From contig CP142456.1 in the NCBI GenBank assembly GCA_038049695.1, positions 77,089,422 through 77,153,421 of the forward strand: DNA of 64,000 nucleotides, read 5' to 3'. A model generated the notes under the pieces. It did not search any database, was not told where the DNA came from, and worked only from the letters and a program-made list of their open reading frames with translations. Position 1 is the stretch's first letter. The number at the start of each line of letters is the position of its first letter. The translations under genes were made by a program, and so were the position numbers. Positions 20,770 through 32,330 of this stretch are shown piece by piece. The DNA comes from Cinnamomum chago. Taxonomy: Eukaryota; Streptophyta; Magnoliopsida; Laurales; Lauraceae.

Positions 20770-23434
20770 TTTTTTTTTTTTTTTGGTATAAAGGGTAATT
20801 GTATTGTGAAAGAGGAGAAAGAAATACAAATGCACATAAGGCTCCAAAGAGGGAGCAAAGAACAAAAAACAGAGCAAAGAATAAAAAATAGAGGCCACCA
20901 AACAAAAAGGCCAGAACAATGCAGAACAACCTAGGAGGCAGAGTTAACTTGAACTCTCAAAAAATTAAGGAGGGAGTTGAGCTGCTGACTCACAAAAGGC
21001 TTGGATATCTTCCTCAGAGAGAAGCAGAGGTCTTCATTCAGCAGGGCTATGATTTGGTGGAGAGGGAGATGGTGACCTTCAAAGGTTGCAACATTCCTGG
21101 CCTTCCAGAGTGAATGCAGAACAGGTAGGAAGGTGGATGCCATATAAATCTTGCCAGTTGAATCATTACCTCTAGTAATAATGGAGACCCAGATAGAAGA
21201 GGCAGTTATGGAGAAAGGTTGCTGAGCCTTAGAAGAGTGAAGTAGCCATTGCCAAACGGACTGAGCTAAGTTGCAGGAGAAGAAAAGATGGCTGACAGAG
21301 TCTGCTGTTCTGAAGCAAAGATTGCATCTCGATGCTAGGGAGAAGCCTAGATGTTGCAGATGTTCTTCAGTGGGAGTCCGGTTGAGCATTAGACGCCAGC
21401 CAAAGCAGGAAACTCTAGGGAGGGAGATTCCATTCCAGATCAAAGGTGTCCAATGAAGGATATTACCTTTCAGTCTGAGAGTGTTCCAGGCGTTTTGCAG
21501 AGACATTAACCCATCAGGAGCCTCCTTCCAGAATAAATGATCTCTAGCTGAAGAGCTGGGGGAGAGAAGTAAAGTAGCAGAAGTTAACATGTCTCTAACT
21601 GCAGATGGTAAGCTGAGAGGAAATTGCCAAGTATCTGAGTGGAAGAAGGAGGCAAGCCTTTCATCAGGAGGAAAATTCAGAGTGGGGAAGACAGCAGAGA
21701 GGGGCTTGTCCCCATGCCATGTATCATGTCAGATGTTGATGCTCTCTCCGTTACCAATAGTCCAAGCACTACCATGGTGAATGAAGTGAGAGAGATGCCG
21801 AATTCGTTTCCAGATACAAGATCTGTAGATGGTATTTGCTGTGTTCCAGATGGAGCTGTCTTTGAAATATCGATTCTTGAACCAAGTAGACCAGATGGTA
21901 TTAGTTGTGGTAGCTTGCCAGCCCAGCTTGATGAGTGCAGCTTCATTAACTTCGGAGATCTTTCTTATTCCCAGGCCTCCTTCTTGCTTTGGGAGGGTAA
22001 CTTGAGACCAATTGACATGATTGATCTTATTGGAAGTAGAGTTGCCTGACCAGAGAAAGTGACACATGAGACGTTCAATGTCTTTACAAATGGAGGCTGG
22101 AAGAGGAAGGATGGAAGCCAAGTGCATAGGAATGCAAGAGAGGACATGTTTGATGAGGATTAAACGACCAGCAAAGGAGAGAAATTTGGCTTTCCAGGTT
22201 GTCAGTCTGCCATTGATGGAGCCCAGTAGAGGGAGGAAGTGAGTACGCTTTGGAGCCCCAAAGGCTATTGGGAAACCCAGGTATTTGAGCTGAGCTTGGC
22301 TAACTTGCATACCAAGGATGGAGCTGATCCTAGCTTTCCTTCTATTGCCGCACTTACCCAAGAATAACTGACTTTTGAGGAGGTTAATGTGCTGTCCAGA
22401 GGCTGATTGATAAAGGTCAAGAAGGTCTTGCAGAGTTAGCGCACTGGAGGTGACTCCTTTCTTTAAAATGATTATGACATCTTCATAAAGAAGGTGGCAG
22501 GGGGTATGGGGGACAGTGGAGAGGGGATGAATGGAACCTTGGGAGAGAAGATTATGGAGATGAAGGCTAAGTATTTCTTCAGCAATAATAAATAAGTAAG
22601 GAGATAAGGGGTCACCTTGTCTTAGGCCACAGTAGGTGCTGAAAAAGCCTTGAGGGGATCGGTTTATCATGATGGAGCATTTTGCAGAACAGACACATTC
22701 TCTGATGAGAGAAATCCAGGTTTCAGAAAAGTTAAAGAATCTGAGAGCAGAGAAAAGAAAGGACCAGTTGAGTTTGTCGAAGGCTTTGGAGATGTCTAAA
22801 TTGAGACAAAGGGAGCCTTTACTGAGGTTTGAATTGAGCTTTTGATAGAGCTCATAAGTCAAGGCTGAGTGATGGTGGATGAATCTACCCGAGATGAAGG
22901 CTGCCTGGTAGGAAGAGATTAACTTAGGGAGGAGAGAAGTGAGTCTGGAGGAGAGGATTTTGGAAATTATTTTATAAGAGAAGTTAAGCAAACTGATTGG
23001 CCTGAAATCTGCGAAGGTGGTAGGAGAGTTAGACTTTGGAATGAGAGCAAGGAAAAAGGCATTGGAGGCTCTAAGAAGTCTCCTGGTTAGGAAGAAGTGC
23101 TGCACTGCTATGGTGACTGATTGGCCAATGATAGCCCAAGTTGAGGGGAAGAAAGCACCATTGAAACCATCAGGGCCAGGAGAACTGTTCTTTTTTAGGG
23201 CAAAGACTGCAGCTTTAATCTCTGAATCTGTAGGGGTGGAAATAAGAGTAGAGTTATCTGCCTCAGTGACCTTGGGGCTAGCTGTCTGAAAGAGGATTTG
23301 GTTTGACTGGCTGGCATGAGGTTTGAAGAGGTTGGAGAAGAAGTGCACTAATTGATCTTGGATGATATGAGGGTCATCAGAGAATTGGCCATTGACAGAG
23401 ATCTGTTTAATTTTGTTGAAAGAACCTCTAGCCA
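20770..23434 (-). mobile_element. 5'-truncated L1-type LINE (2.66 kb)
   Basis: A poly-T of about 15 marks the minus-strand poly-A tail at the left. A 12-bp target duplication ACCGTGCTACTT (20758-20769, 23435-23446) flanks the insert. The body encodes an RT and a zf-RVT domain; the endonuclease part is missing, so the copy is 5'-truncated. Confidence 0.93.
20931..21590 (-). pseudogene. LINE ORF2 C-terminal zf-RVT domain
   Basis: Contains WNGISLPRVSCFGWRL, C-x2-C of RCNLCFR, SVSHLFFSC and WKARN, the usual zf-RVT pattern downstream of plant LINE RT. It is separated from the RT frame by about 140 bp with stops. No RNase H follows it, unlike the LINE at 6399. Confidence 0.85.
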
Positions 23435-23435
23435 A
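21729..23435 (-). pseudogene. LINE ORF2 reverse transcriptase (partial)
   Basis: The frame runs from near the 5' truncation and contains SSPGPDGFNGAFF, FRPISLLNFSYKIISK, QAAFISGRFIHHH, LDISKAFDKLNW, GLRQGDPLSPYLFIIAEE and then LLYEDVIII where the YADD catalytic box should be. One residue is missing there, and the first of the two aspartates is replaced by Glu, so RT activity is doubtful. The C-terminal part has WKAKFLSFAGRLILIKHVLS and FLWSG. The frame is otherwise open for 568 codons, ending at a stop near 21729. The zf-RVT part continues in a separate frame at 21590-20931. The same family recurs at 62443-64000. Confidence 0.9.
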
Positions 23436-23446
23436 CCGTGCTACTT

Positions 23447-24824
23447 GTCATGATAAAAATAAAAGGGTAAATCAAAAGTTGGTGGCAATTTGAAGTCATG
23501 CTTAATTAATGCAGTTTTACTTATTAGTTATTTATCCTTTGTTAGCACTTTGAGAATGAAAAGTCTGAATAATTTTGACCAAGGTTCAGTTTCGCATCTC
23601 TGTTTTCTCCTTCTTAATATCTAAAAGCTGATTCAATTAGATTTTAGTGTGTTTGTTAGTTACATTTACTGTATCCTTTTCAAATGGACTTAAGACATGA
23701 TTTGCCTTATTCAAGAAGTAAGCAAAAGGGGAACAATCCTATCAGACAAAATTGTCTGAAGCGGAAAGACAATTATACGAACAGTGAAACATGAAGTTAC
23801 TTTTGGTAGGTCGTGTTTTTCATTTTTTTTTTCTTTAACTTTTGGGCCCCTGAAGCAAGATCCACACTACTAACTAGATTCAGAGAGTAAAAAACAGCCA
23901 CACGTCCAAATTTCAACCGTTAGATGATCTTATACTTTTAGATATTTATAAAAAAAGATCATACTGTTAGATCCATTTTTTTTTACATTTGTGGGCCCCA
24001 AACGAAAGATCAGAGCCGTTAGTCCTCTTTGGAAGGATAAACATGGCTATGAGGTCAATTTGTAGTGCCTAATTCATTGTAGATTTTGAATAATCAAAGA
24101 AAAACTCTGGACTGTTGATGCACCATCCATTGTTAGGATGACTAAGAACAACCACCATATCAAATATCAACCATTGACCATTCTCCAATCTTGAGATATT
24201 TGTAAAACAAAATGAACAATTGAGGTTAAATTTTAGACTCTGTGGGCCCCTTTATCAAGATCTGAACCATTGGTCCTCTTAGGAATACTACAAATAGCCA
24301 TATGGTCAAGTATTAACCACTGACTCACTATGTATATCAATAAATTTATAAAAAAAGCTATCAACCATTGAAATAAAAGAATCTGTTTGAATATATTTTA
24401 AAGTGTTACCAAACAACCTACTTCTACATTGTCTATTTTAAATCGAGCCATTTAAAATAGATCTATTTCATACAGATAAGAGTCACCAAACAAGCCCCAA
24501 GTCTCTCAATATGGTTTCGATCCTCTTAATTTCGATCTCTTTCTAAATTCAAATTAAAAGAGATTTCTAATAATCCAAAACTCTGTAAGCCTTCATCTCT
24601 TTCTTGACTTTTTGGTGATGCCAGCTCGTTCTCAACTTGCCAAGCCCTTATTAAAGAAGCACGTAATTGTGGGCCCATTATGGTGCCATATCATGTTATC
24701 ATCTCTTAAAGTTCTCGCTATCCTAATCATTGATTACCTGGTTTGATCTTTGGTTGTAATTTTTTGTTGGTCCTTATTCATAAGGAGATCTTTTGATGTA
24801 TCTTGCCCCTGAGTTTAATGCCTT
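23447..24824. other. Intergenic DNA, no gene seen
   Basis: AT-rich. Two or three diverged copies of a block built around GTGGGCCCC...AAGATC(T)GAACC...TAGTCCTCTT lie between about 23845 and 24310. The stretch near 24400-24500 has MITE-like TCACCAAACAAGCCCC text. Nothing coding. Confidence 0.55.
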
Positions 24825-25677
24825 ATTTTCTTAGGTGGGCCCACATCTAAAATTACTCTTTTCTCACTTTGTAAGCTTTCACATTTCGTTCTATTGTTAC
24901 ATTTACATACTTAGATAAAAAAAGACTAAAGTATGGCAATTTGATGGTAAGTTACACTTAAAAAGCAAGTAAAACTTGACTCATATATGATAAATAGGGT
25001 CGCAAATGGGTCTCCGATTACCCGAAGGTTCCGACCCGTTAGGTTCTGGGCCTGGGTCCTTATTTTAGTCTCGATAAGCAAATGGTTCCGGTTCCAAATC
25101 CTTTTTTTGGAGCCGATACCTAAACGGTTCCGGTTCCGTATCCGCAGTGGCTCAGACCCATGGACCCGGAACCCGACCAAATATATACTAACATAAGGTA
25201 ACTTTAGTATGTGAAAACAGAACCCTTTTTACTTTTCTACTTTTCTACATTAGGGTTTCTACTTTTCTACATCTCATACCCGGAATCGAAACCAGACCCG
25301 CTTCACAAATGGCTCCGGTTCCGGTTTTGGTTCCCATTAATATTATTGGTTTTGGTTCCGGAACCAGTTTTCTGGTTCCGAACCGGGTCCAGTTCCCCCT
25401 CTTAGAAAACGGTTCCGGTTCCACCCTGGACCCGGACCGGAACCGACCCGTTTACAACCCTAATGATAAAGGATACTTTTGAAATTATGAATAAGTCATC
25501 TTTAATTTGTTAGTGCATTCATTTATTAATTCAATGAAAAGAGCGATATGCAACAGTAACAAACTATCATAGACAAATGGTTGATTGTGGGAAGGTATTA
25601 AAGATAGTGGGAGAGGGAAATTAGGAAGGTTGACTTTTAAATATTTGAAGTTTATTCTCTATTCTCTTTCTAATAAA
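24825..25677 (+). repeat. Duplicated intergenic segment, copy 1 (holds a hAT MITE)
   Basis: From TTTTCTTAGGTGGGCCCAC to TCTCTTTCTAATAAA this matches 36808-37183 nearly base for base, apart from the 468-bp MITE and its duplication. The match stops exactly at the Helitron-like CTAG at 25678. Confidence 0.88.
24995..25462. mobile_element. hAT-type MITE (468 bp), TIR TAGGGT
   Basis: Terminal inverted repeats TAGGGTCGCAAATGGGTC and, reversed, TAGGGTTGTAAACGGGTC flank the insert. An 8-bp target duplication ATGATAAA (24987-24994, 25463-25470) is present. The copy-2 segment at 36960-36980 has a single ATGATAAA and no insert. The interior repeats GGTTCCGGTTCC-type units and has no transposase. Confidence 0.92.
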
Positions 25678-25745
25678 CTAGCGTTACAGGGCCCGCGGAT
25701 AAACTAGCGCTTCAGGACTCGCGCCCAACGCGGGCCTTTAATTCA
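25678..25745 (-). mobile_element. Putative Helitron 3' end(s)
   Basis: Read on the minus strand, hairpin-forming GCCCGCGTTGGGCGC is followed within about 16 bases by GCGCTAG and T, and a second CTAG|T follows at 25678. CTAG ending after a hairpin and next to T is the Helitron 3' signature. Similarity to 36808-37183 breaks exactly at this A|CTAG border. The 5' TC end was not found, so the extent to the right is unknown. Confidence 0.5.
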
Positions 25746-27200
25746 TCGAAAGAAAACCCAGTTTAAATTGAAAGTAGACACCAAACAAACAAACAAACTA
25801 CATTTATTACAATTTAATTAAATATAATATTTATTGAATATGTTTTCACCTGTAGATGTTATTGTTTTTTCATTTTGACATAGTCTTTGCATCCGTAACA
25901 TTTGAGTTCGACGTTGCCTTGCAATCTTGGAAGGATTCATATCATCTTGATGTTCCATTCTTAATTATAGATAAGAGAGGAAGATGCATGTTTGTTTCTT
26001 AGTATCATATAATAAACACCCATACTGTGTATATTGAAACAAAACTCATGCAAAACAAAAGGGGGTAATATATGATCGTTACAAATTTCATATAGAAAAA
26101 TAAAGGCAGATAGAAAAAAAATTACATCAATATTTAAATATTAACCATGTAAATAATGCATAAAATGTTAAATATTAACACATTAACTAATGGATCTTAA
26201 TGGTTTTGGAAAAAGTATTAGAAATAAATTAAGTGCAGAATATATAAATAACATATCTTCACCTTTTAAAATGGTCCATATCAAGCTATATTCAAAAAGG
26301 AAAAAAAAAGGTTGCAATGAATGTAATTCTGCATGGCATATGTGTGATCCAAACCATTCATCTTCATATGAGTTTATTAAAAAATTCATATTCATTTAAG
26401 TTCATTAAAAAAAGCATTCAATTCATACTGTGATGATGGTCCTAAAAAAAATGATGCTTCCAACTGACCTTACAACTGCAAGGGGACCGAGGGGATGGGA
26501 CACTGTGACGGCAACTGTTGACCTCTTATTTTTTTTTTGAGATGATTCACTTGTAGACTTGAATTATAATATTAATAAAAAAAATCAGATCATTTCCCCT
26601 TGAATCCATTTGCATATATAAACTTAATTTTCATATACAATGCATGACTATTATTCAAGTTAGACATTGTCTAGAAATCTGATTCAAGGGGCCGGACTTT
26701 TAAAAAGAGAGAGAGAGAGAGTATGGATTCCTGCCCTAACTACTGATGCAATATAAAGCACATTCTCTGAACTCAAGATGTGAACAAAGAGGAAATGGAA
26801 AAGACCCAGAAGAATATGGTGACAAATGACAACACTAATTCAAGCTATGAAATCATTTCCTGTTAAAAGCTACACGAATGGGTCTTCATGTGATTGTGAC
26901 ATATACATATATGTGTTCATGAGCGAAATTAGAATGGAAGAAGCATTAGGTTCAATTATTGGAGACAATCAAAGTTGGTATATGGAATGCATAGGACCTC
27001 CACTTTCCCCTTGGCCTTTTGAATCTTTTTAAACCAAGTGGAGGACACTCGGTTAATTTGGGTGGGCCGGGTACCCTCTCCTCTTATCTTCAATGTCAAA
27101 CCACCTATTCCTTATGGTATTTTTAAGTAACAGTGCTTGCCCATCATCAATTTCTCATTACTTCTAATCTTATCTTTCATAATCTTTTAAAGTTGTAATA
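25746..27200. other. AT-rich intergenic DNA, no gene seen
   Basis: Short open frames around 26183-26399 and 26826-27032 have no motif, no promoter context and no splice pattern, and are treated as chance. A short (GA)n run is at about 26708-26722. Confidence 0.55.
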
Positions 27201-27839
27201 AAAAAATAAGGGGGGATTCGGCGACGGGTCCCTGAACATTTCACTTTGTTGCCTTAGGTCCACAATCTTTTCTTATAGTGTGATAGGTCATTTTTTCAAA
27301 TTTGAAAACCTAAAATGTCTAATTTACCATTTCTTTAAATCATATCCCATGATTAGTGGGATAAGCCATTAATAATGGTCAACTACCATTAAATTAGTCA
27401 CGATTAATAAAATTCCACTAATAAGATTTTCAAATCAATTTAAAAAAAACTAATAAGTTTCAAAAAACAAGAAAAAAATTTCAAATAAATTTCTAAAAAT
27501 GAAATAAATTTAAAAAACGCAAATAAAATTTAAAAAATGCAAATAAATTTCAAAAGAAAGCAAATAAATTTCAAAAAATGAAATAAATTCCAAAAAACAC
27601 AATAAATTTTAAAAAAATCAATAAATTTAAAAAAAACACAATAAATTTTAAAAAAAAGCAATAAAGTTCAAAAGAACGCAAATAAATTTAAAAAGACACA
27701 AATAAATTTCAAAAAATATAAAGAAACTTCAAAAGATAAAAATAAATTTCAAAATATCCAAATAAAACTAAAAAAAATATAAATAAATTTCAAAAGACTC
27801 AAATAAATTTCAAAAGAAGTAAATAAAATTAAAAAATGC

Positions 27840-28250
27840 AAATATTTGAACCACGCGTTCTTATTCATAACTCTCCTCAAATTTTGCTTCTCCCGAGAAA
27901 TGGTAAACTTGATCAAAGCATTATCAACGGGCGTTGGATTTCCCCATCAACGGTAGACCGTCAGATTTCTTTAAGGCGAGTCGTGGACTCAGGCAAGGAT
28001 GCCCACTGTCCCCTATTTGTTCATTCTTATCGCAGATTCTATCAGCAAGTATCTGAACCAGGGTATAAGTCTAGGCCAATCAACAGGTTTGAAACTCGCC
28101 CCAAATGTTCAAGCAATTAACCACGGACAGCACGTGGATGACATCATTCTCATGGGGGAAGCGAGCGAGTCTGAGGCTAGGTTCTTTAGGCTATAAACCT
28201 TTTTTGTGAAGCGGTAAAAATCAATAAGAAAGAGCAATTTATCCCGCAAC
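27840..28250 (+). pseudogene. LINE reverse-transcriptase fragment
   Basis: Across frames one reads SRGLRQGCPLSPYLFILIAD, then HVDDIILMGEA, the RT motifs around the catalytic VDD box of a plant LINE. Frame changes and stops (TAA near 28118) break it. It sits between AT-rich tandem repeats inside the composite element. Confidence 0.8.
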
Positions 28251-28329
28251 TCAGAGAAATTAAAAAAAATAAAAATACATTTGCCAAAACTAAGATAACC
28301 CCAGTTTCCAAATTAGCGAACAGTGTGGC

Positions 28330-28735
28330 ACAAAACTCAAGTATTTTTTTGTCAAAAACTCAGTTAAATTTATTTAAAAAAATACAAATAAATTTCAAAA
28401 GACACAAATAAAATTCAAAAACACAAATAAATCAGGCAAAAACTCATATAGATTTGTTTATAACTCAGATCGATTTGTTCCAGACTTCAGATAAATAGCA
28501 TAAAACTCGGATAGATTTGGCCAGAACTCAGATAGATTTGTCCAGAACTCAGATAAATTTGTTCCCGAAGTCAGATAAATAGCCAAAAACTCAGACAGAT
28601 TTGTCTAGAACTCAGATAAATTTATCCAGAACTGAGATAAATTTGTTCTAGAAGTCAGATAAATAGCCAAAACTCAGTCAGATTTGTCCAGAACTCAGAT
28701 AAATTTGACTGAAACGGGGATAGACTTCTGGAACG
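28330..28735. repeat. Diverged minisatellite (unit about 21-22 bp)
   Basis: Repeated variants of AACTCAGATAAATTTGTCCAG, about 14-18 copies with point changes and occasional inserts. Confidence 0.85.
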
Positions 28736-28792
28736 GGTCAGGTCAAACCCGACCTAGAACCAACCCGGAACTGCTACAGATCCTAGGCCCAT

Positions 28793-29150
28793 TTTCTTCT
28801 TCTTCTTCTTCGTTCTGGAATGTGAAGCACAAAGGCAAACTTCCATTCGCCTTCTTTCTCGATTCCGGCGATGGCATAGCACGATGTCCAGTGGCGATCC
28901 CCCCTTCTCCGGTAACACGTAGGAACGACGGTGGCGCAGGAAATCCGGCGATGGCGTAGAAGATCGTCTTCTTCTTCGTTTCGTGTTCTGCAAGGCTCCT
29001 TCTTCTTCGCCCTCTTGGTCGTCATCTTCTTCTTCTTTGCACGTGTCTTCTTCTTCTTCTTCTACTTCTTTTTCTTTTTCATCTTCTTTGTAGGGGTCTT
29101 CGTTGTAGGGGTCTTTTTCTACTTCTTCTTCGTTGCAGGGGTCTTCTTCT
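28793..29150. repeat. CTT/GAA-rich low-complexity block
   Basis: Multiple TTCTTC runs create long open frames of Phe/Ser on one strand and Glu/Lys/Arg on the other. There is no domain; a host gene is not supported. The block 28845-28960 is less repetitive (GATTCCGGCGATGGCATAG) and could be a captured exon piece. Confidence 0.7.
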
Positions 29151-29427
29151 TCAGAGATCGATCTCAACTGTTGAGATCCAATCCGTCAATATCCATGTCC
29201 GGTTTGAAGTAATGAGTGAGAGAATGGAAGATTTGAAATTTGAAACTTCAAAATTAGATGCCTAAACAGTTGGAAAAAGGCAAATTAGTCATGTAAATTG
29301 TATTCAGGGACCTCTGGCTGCAAACAGTCTAGCTGCTTAGACCAGAGCTCTTAAAAAGAATTTACCTGGACTGGAGGCTGGACAGATTCAATTCTAGGGA
29401 CCTTTCGCTAATTATCTAAAAAATAAG

Positions 29428-29877
29428 AACACCTTCCTTCATAAATGACACCTTAATATGGACAGGCCATAAAACAATCTCAATTGCCCCATTTAGTCAA
29501 GTCCATTCATGAGATAAGGAAATACATTCATCAATAATAGCCAATCTCTTGCATCATGGACCAAATTTGTGAAAGCATTTCAAAATGAAGGCATGTGAAT
29601 CTATGGGCAAACTACTTTCCCTATTTTAGTCCTACAGAGCTGAATGCACATGGTGGATGCCTTATAATATTGTTGAACCAAGTGATTTAATCTGAATGAG
29701 TCCAATTGAATTGAAAGGTAAGTAACAGACCAACTACAATCAGATTGTTCCATTTTCTTTAGTCCTAACCACATGTTTCTTATGATGATTTGTTAATGTT
29801 TTAACTTTTTCTAAACTGTTTATTTCTCTTTTCATTGTCTCCAAAGGTAATCAAGAAAAAGGGAAAAAAAAGAGAAA
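29428..29877. other. Intergenic DNA, no gene seen
   Basis: AT-rich, no coding pattern on either strand. Confidence 0.55.
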
Positions 29878-30215
29878 AGAATGAATGTAAAAAAAAAACA
29901 GAAAAAAAAAAAAACATAAATACGGGCCTATTCATCAAAATATAATAATAAAAATAGAACTACATGACAAAAATAAATAATATTAATAAAAAAGGAATGA
30001 ATGTAAAAATAAACAGAAAAAATATAAAACATAAATCTAAATAAACCGGTCTCGTCATCAAAATATAATAATAAAAAATGAACTACGTAAAAAAAACAAA
30101 CTTAAATAATATTAATAAAAAAATAAATGTAAAAAATAAACAGAAAAAAAAATATAAATCTAAATAAACCGGCCTGTTCGTCAAAATATAATAATAAAAA
30201 TAAAACTACATGCAT
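29878..30215. repeat. Tandem repeat, about three units of 110-120 bp
   Basis: Each unit contains GAATGTAAAAA...AACAGAAAAA, ATAAATCTAAATAAACCGG, TCATCAAAATATAATAATAA and AACTAC(A/G)T. The copies differ by small indels. Confidence 0.8.
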
Positions 30216-31855
30216 GCCCACCCCATTCGGCATGCAGTTCCAAGCATCTCTGATTCATTCTTACCATCTGGAAGCCAGTTTTTCATTGTAGAGCCAATAT
30301 AGAGAACTGGGCCCACTCCATGTTGTGATTTTATTATGAGCTTTTGAAGTGAGTCCGGTTTTCGCTGGGCGCACCCCACTGTTAGTACCACTCCTTCCAC
30401 TTATAGGTGTATGACGAATCAATTGAGGGATCCAGATTAGTCAATATTCTAGGCTTCCATAAAAAGTTGAAGGCATCAATCTTTTGGACTTTAATCAAAC
30501 GGTGAAAAATAGTTAGATGGCTTGATCCCGTATTCACCATGAGAATAGAGAATAAGCTGAAGGTATCAATTTTATGAATTTTATTCATAAGGAGATCTTT
30601 TCATGCATCTTGCCCCCGTGCTTAACCCGGGGCAAAAAGTAAGATATTACATTTTTAACTTATTAGATATCAAAATTAATTATAAACATATAAGAATACA
30701 TTCATGCATATTTATATAAAAACAGTCATCTTCAATCATAAATACAAGCGTTATCATCACATAGGCGAATGGTCATTTCAATCTCTCTGCACAAATTTCT
30801 TCTCTACCCCTTTGAAGTAGCACCAATACCATTTTAAAAACGATCAAACCGTTTTTTAGCTCTAGATTTAAAAAAAAAAAAATTATAAACATCTTAACTT
30901 TAAAAGCCATAAATTATGAGACTTTAAAACCATATGCTAGTGTTATTTTATCCCAGTAATAATTGGCCCGCCTTGGATTAATGTACATATCTCTTAATTA
31001 TGGGTCCATGTGGGCCCACAGAAGTGTAATTATGGTGGGGCAGACCTGGGGTCATTTGTCTTTATAATCATATCAGAAAATGATGCCTATAAGATTTAAT
31101 AAAAAAAACTCCAACCTCAAAACATTTTTATCACAAGCCCATCTATGAGGTGGTCTAACAGAAGGTCGGGTCTGATTTTCGTTCACGTGTGACAATCTCT
31201 GAATAGAGTAGAGCTCTATTTGGAAACTAAAAGAAAATGATATTTTTAATGAAAATTTTATCAGTGTAAATTGTTGAAAGGTGGGCCCCAAATATTAAAA
31301 TAAGAAGATGACAATCTTGAGAGGATGGAAAATTAATGGTGTTGAGAGAGAGAGAGAGAGAGAGAATAATTCATAATCCATATTGACATAGAAAACTAAT
31401 ATCTATGTATAATCTATGAGTGGGTCCCACTGTAGAAATAAGTTAAATGTTTTGGGCCCACTAATTGATTTTCATCCATTAAGAAACCAGACAACGGCCA
31501 ATAGGCTTGCCTCCCTCCATCAGTGGGGACCACTCTTAGAAAAAAGGGGTTAAGAGAAGGCCATTAAGATTTCATCCAATACTGGAGTCCAATCTTGAAA
31601 TATATTTAATACGAACTAGTGCCCACTACCGGATCCATCCATTTAGGGAAAGCAACTGAAAAGAGAGTAAAAGAGCAACAATTTGGATTTCAATCATCGG
31701 TAGGGCAAATAAACAAACCGACTATAAAGATTTGCTTATAATTTGGATAATAGCAAGAAATAGGACTTAAATTTAAACGTTCGTACAAATCTCTTATGAG
31801 AGGTTTTAGGAGAGAAATAATTGCCCTCTTTGAAAAGAGACTTTTTAGGGATGAT
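30216..31855. other. Intergenic DNA, no gene seen
   Basis: About 30585-30625 repeats ATTCATAAGGAGATCTTTT seen at 24776. A (GA)n run is at about 31343-31365. No gene seen. Confidence 0.5.
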
Positions 31856-31863
31856 GTGGCAAC

Positions 31864-32202
31864 CATGGTTCAAAATCTCGGTCTCTGTGGCGGTATTGGC
31901 CGGGCCGAAAAACCGATATGATATCGGTATCGGTCGCGGATATCGGTCCGTCGCGGTCATCGCGGTATGAATTTTTTTTTAATCCAAAAAAATTCGCAAA
32001 AATATCCAAAAAATCCAGAATATTAGAAAATATCGGCCGAGATATCGCTACAACCAAGATGAACCAAATCTTGGCCGATAAGGGCCGAGATATTGGCGAT
32101 TTTTCCGATACCGATATCTCAGTGAGATATTGGTTCGGTATCGGCCGATACCAGTTCATATCGATCGATATGAACCGGTATCGGCCGATTTTTTGGTCCA
32201 TG
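31864..32202. mobile_element. MITE with CATGG ends and GATATCGG-type interior
   Basis: The ends CATGGTTCAAAATCTCGG and, reversed, CATGGACCAAAAAATCGG are inverted. The perfect 8-bp duplication GTGGCAAC (31856-31863, 32203-32210) flanks it. The interior is full of TATCGG/CCGATA units that pair with one another. Class hAT-like by the 8-bp duplication; a 9-bp MULE duplication is less well supported. It sits in a dispersed repeat that recurs at about 36720-36790. Confidence 0.8.
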
Positions 32203-32291
32203 GTGGCAACCCTCACAGCCCAGAGAGACTTTTTAGAGATGATGTGGTGGCACCCCTCACAGCTCACCTCCCCATTTGCTTTAATATATAT

Positions 32292-32330
32292 AACTAGCAA
32301 TAAACGCCTGTGCTGAGCCCGGGCCAAAAC
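32292..32330 (-). mobile_element. Putative Helitron 3' end
   Basis: On the minus strand hairpin-capable GGCCCGGGCTCAGCACAGGC is followed by GTTTATTGCTAG and T. This has the CTAG|T form. The related repeat at about 36780 runs on without this sequence. The 5' end is not located. Confidence 0.4.

Larger units (their letters stand above)
27211..29417. mobile_element. Mutator-like composite element (2.2 kb) with captured fragments
   Basis: The left end GATTCGGCGACGGGTCCCTG and the right end, reversed, AATTAGCGAAAGGTCCCTAG are imperfect inverted repeats. A 10-bp flanking duplication AAAAAATAAG (27201-27210, 29418-29427) fits a MULE, though it is low-complexity. Inside are AAATAAATTTCAAAA-type tandem text (27480-27835), a LINE RT fragment (27840-28250), a minisatellite (28330-28735) and a CTT-rich block (28793-29150). 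The patchwork resembles a Pack-MULE-like chimera. No transposase is seen. Confidence 0.5.

Noticed and set aside
28754-29167. Open frames of Glu/Lys/Arg (minus) or Phe/Ser (plus)
   Set aside because: Produced by CTT/GAA repeats; no domain, no splice or promoter context.
30597-30660. Third Helitron-like end (CCCCGTGCTTAACCCGGGG)
   Set aside because: The hairpin is good but no CTRR-T follows at the proper distance.
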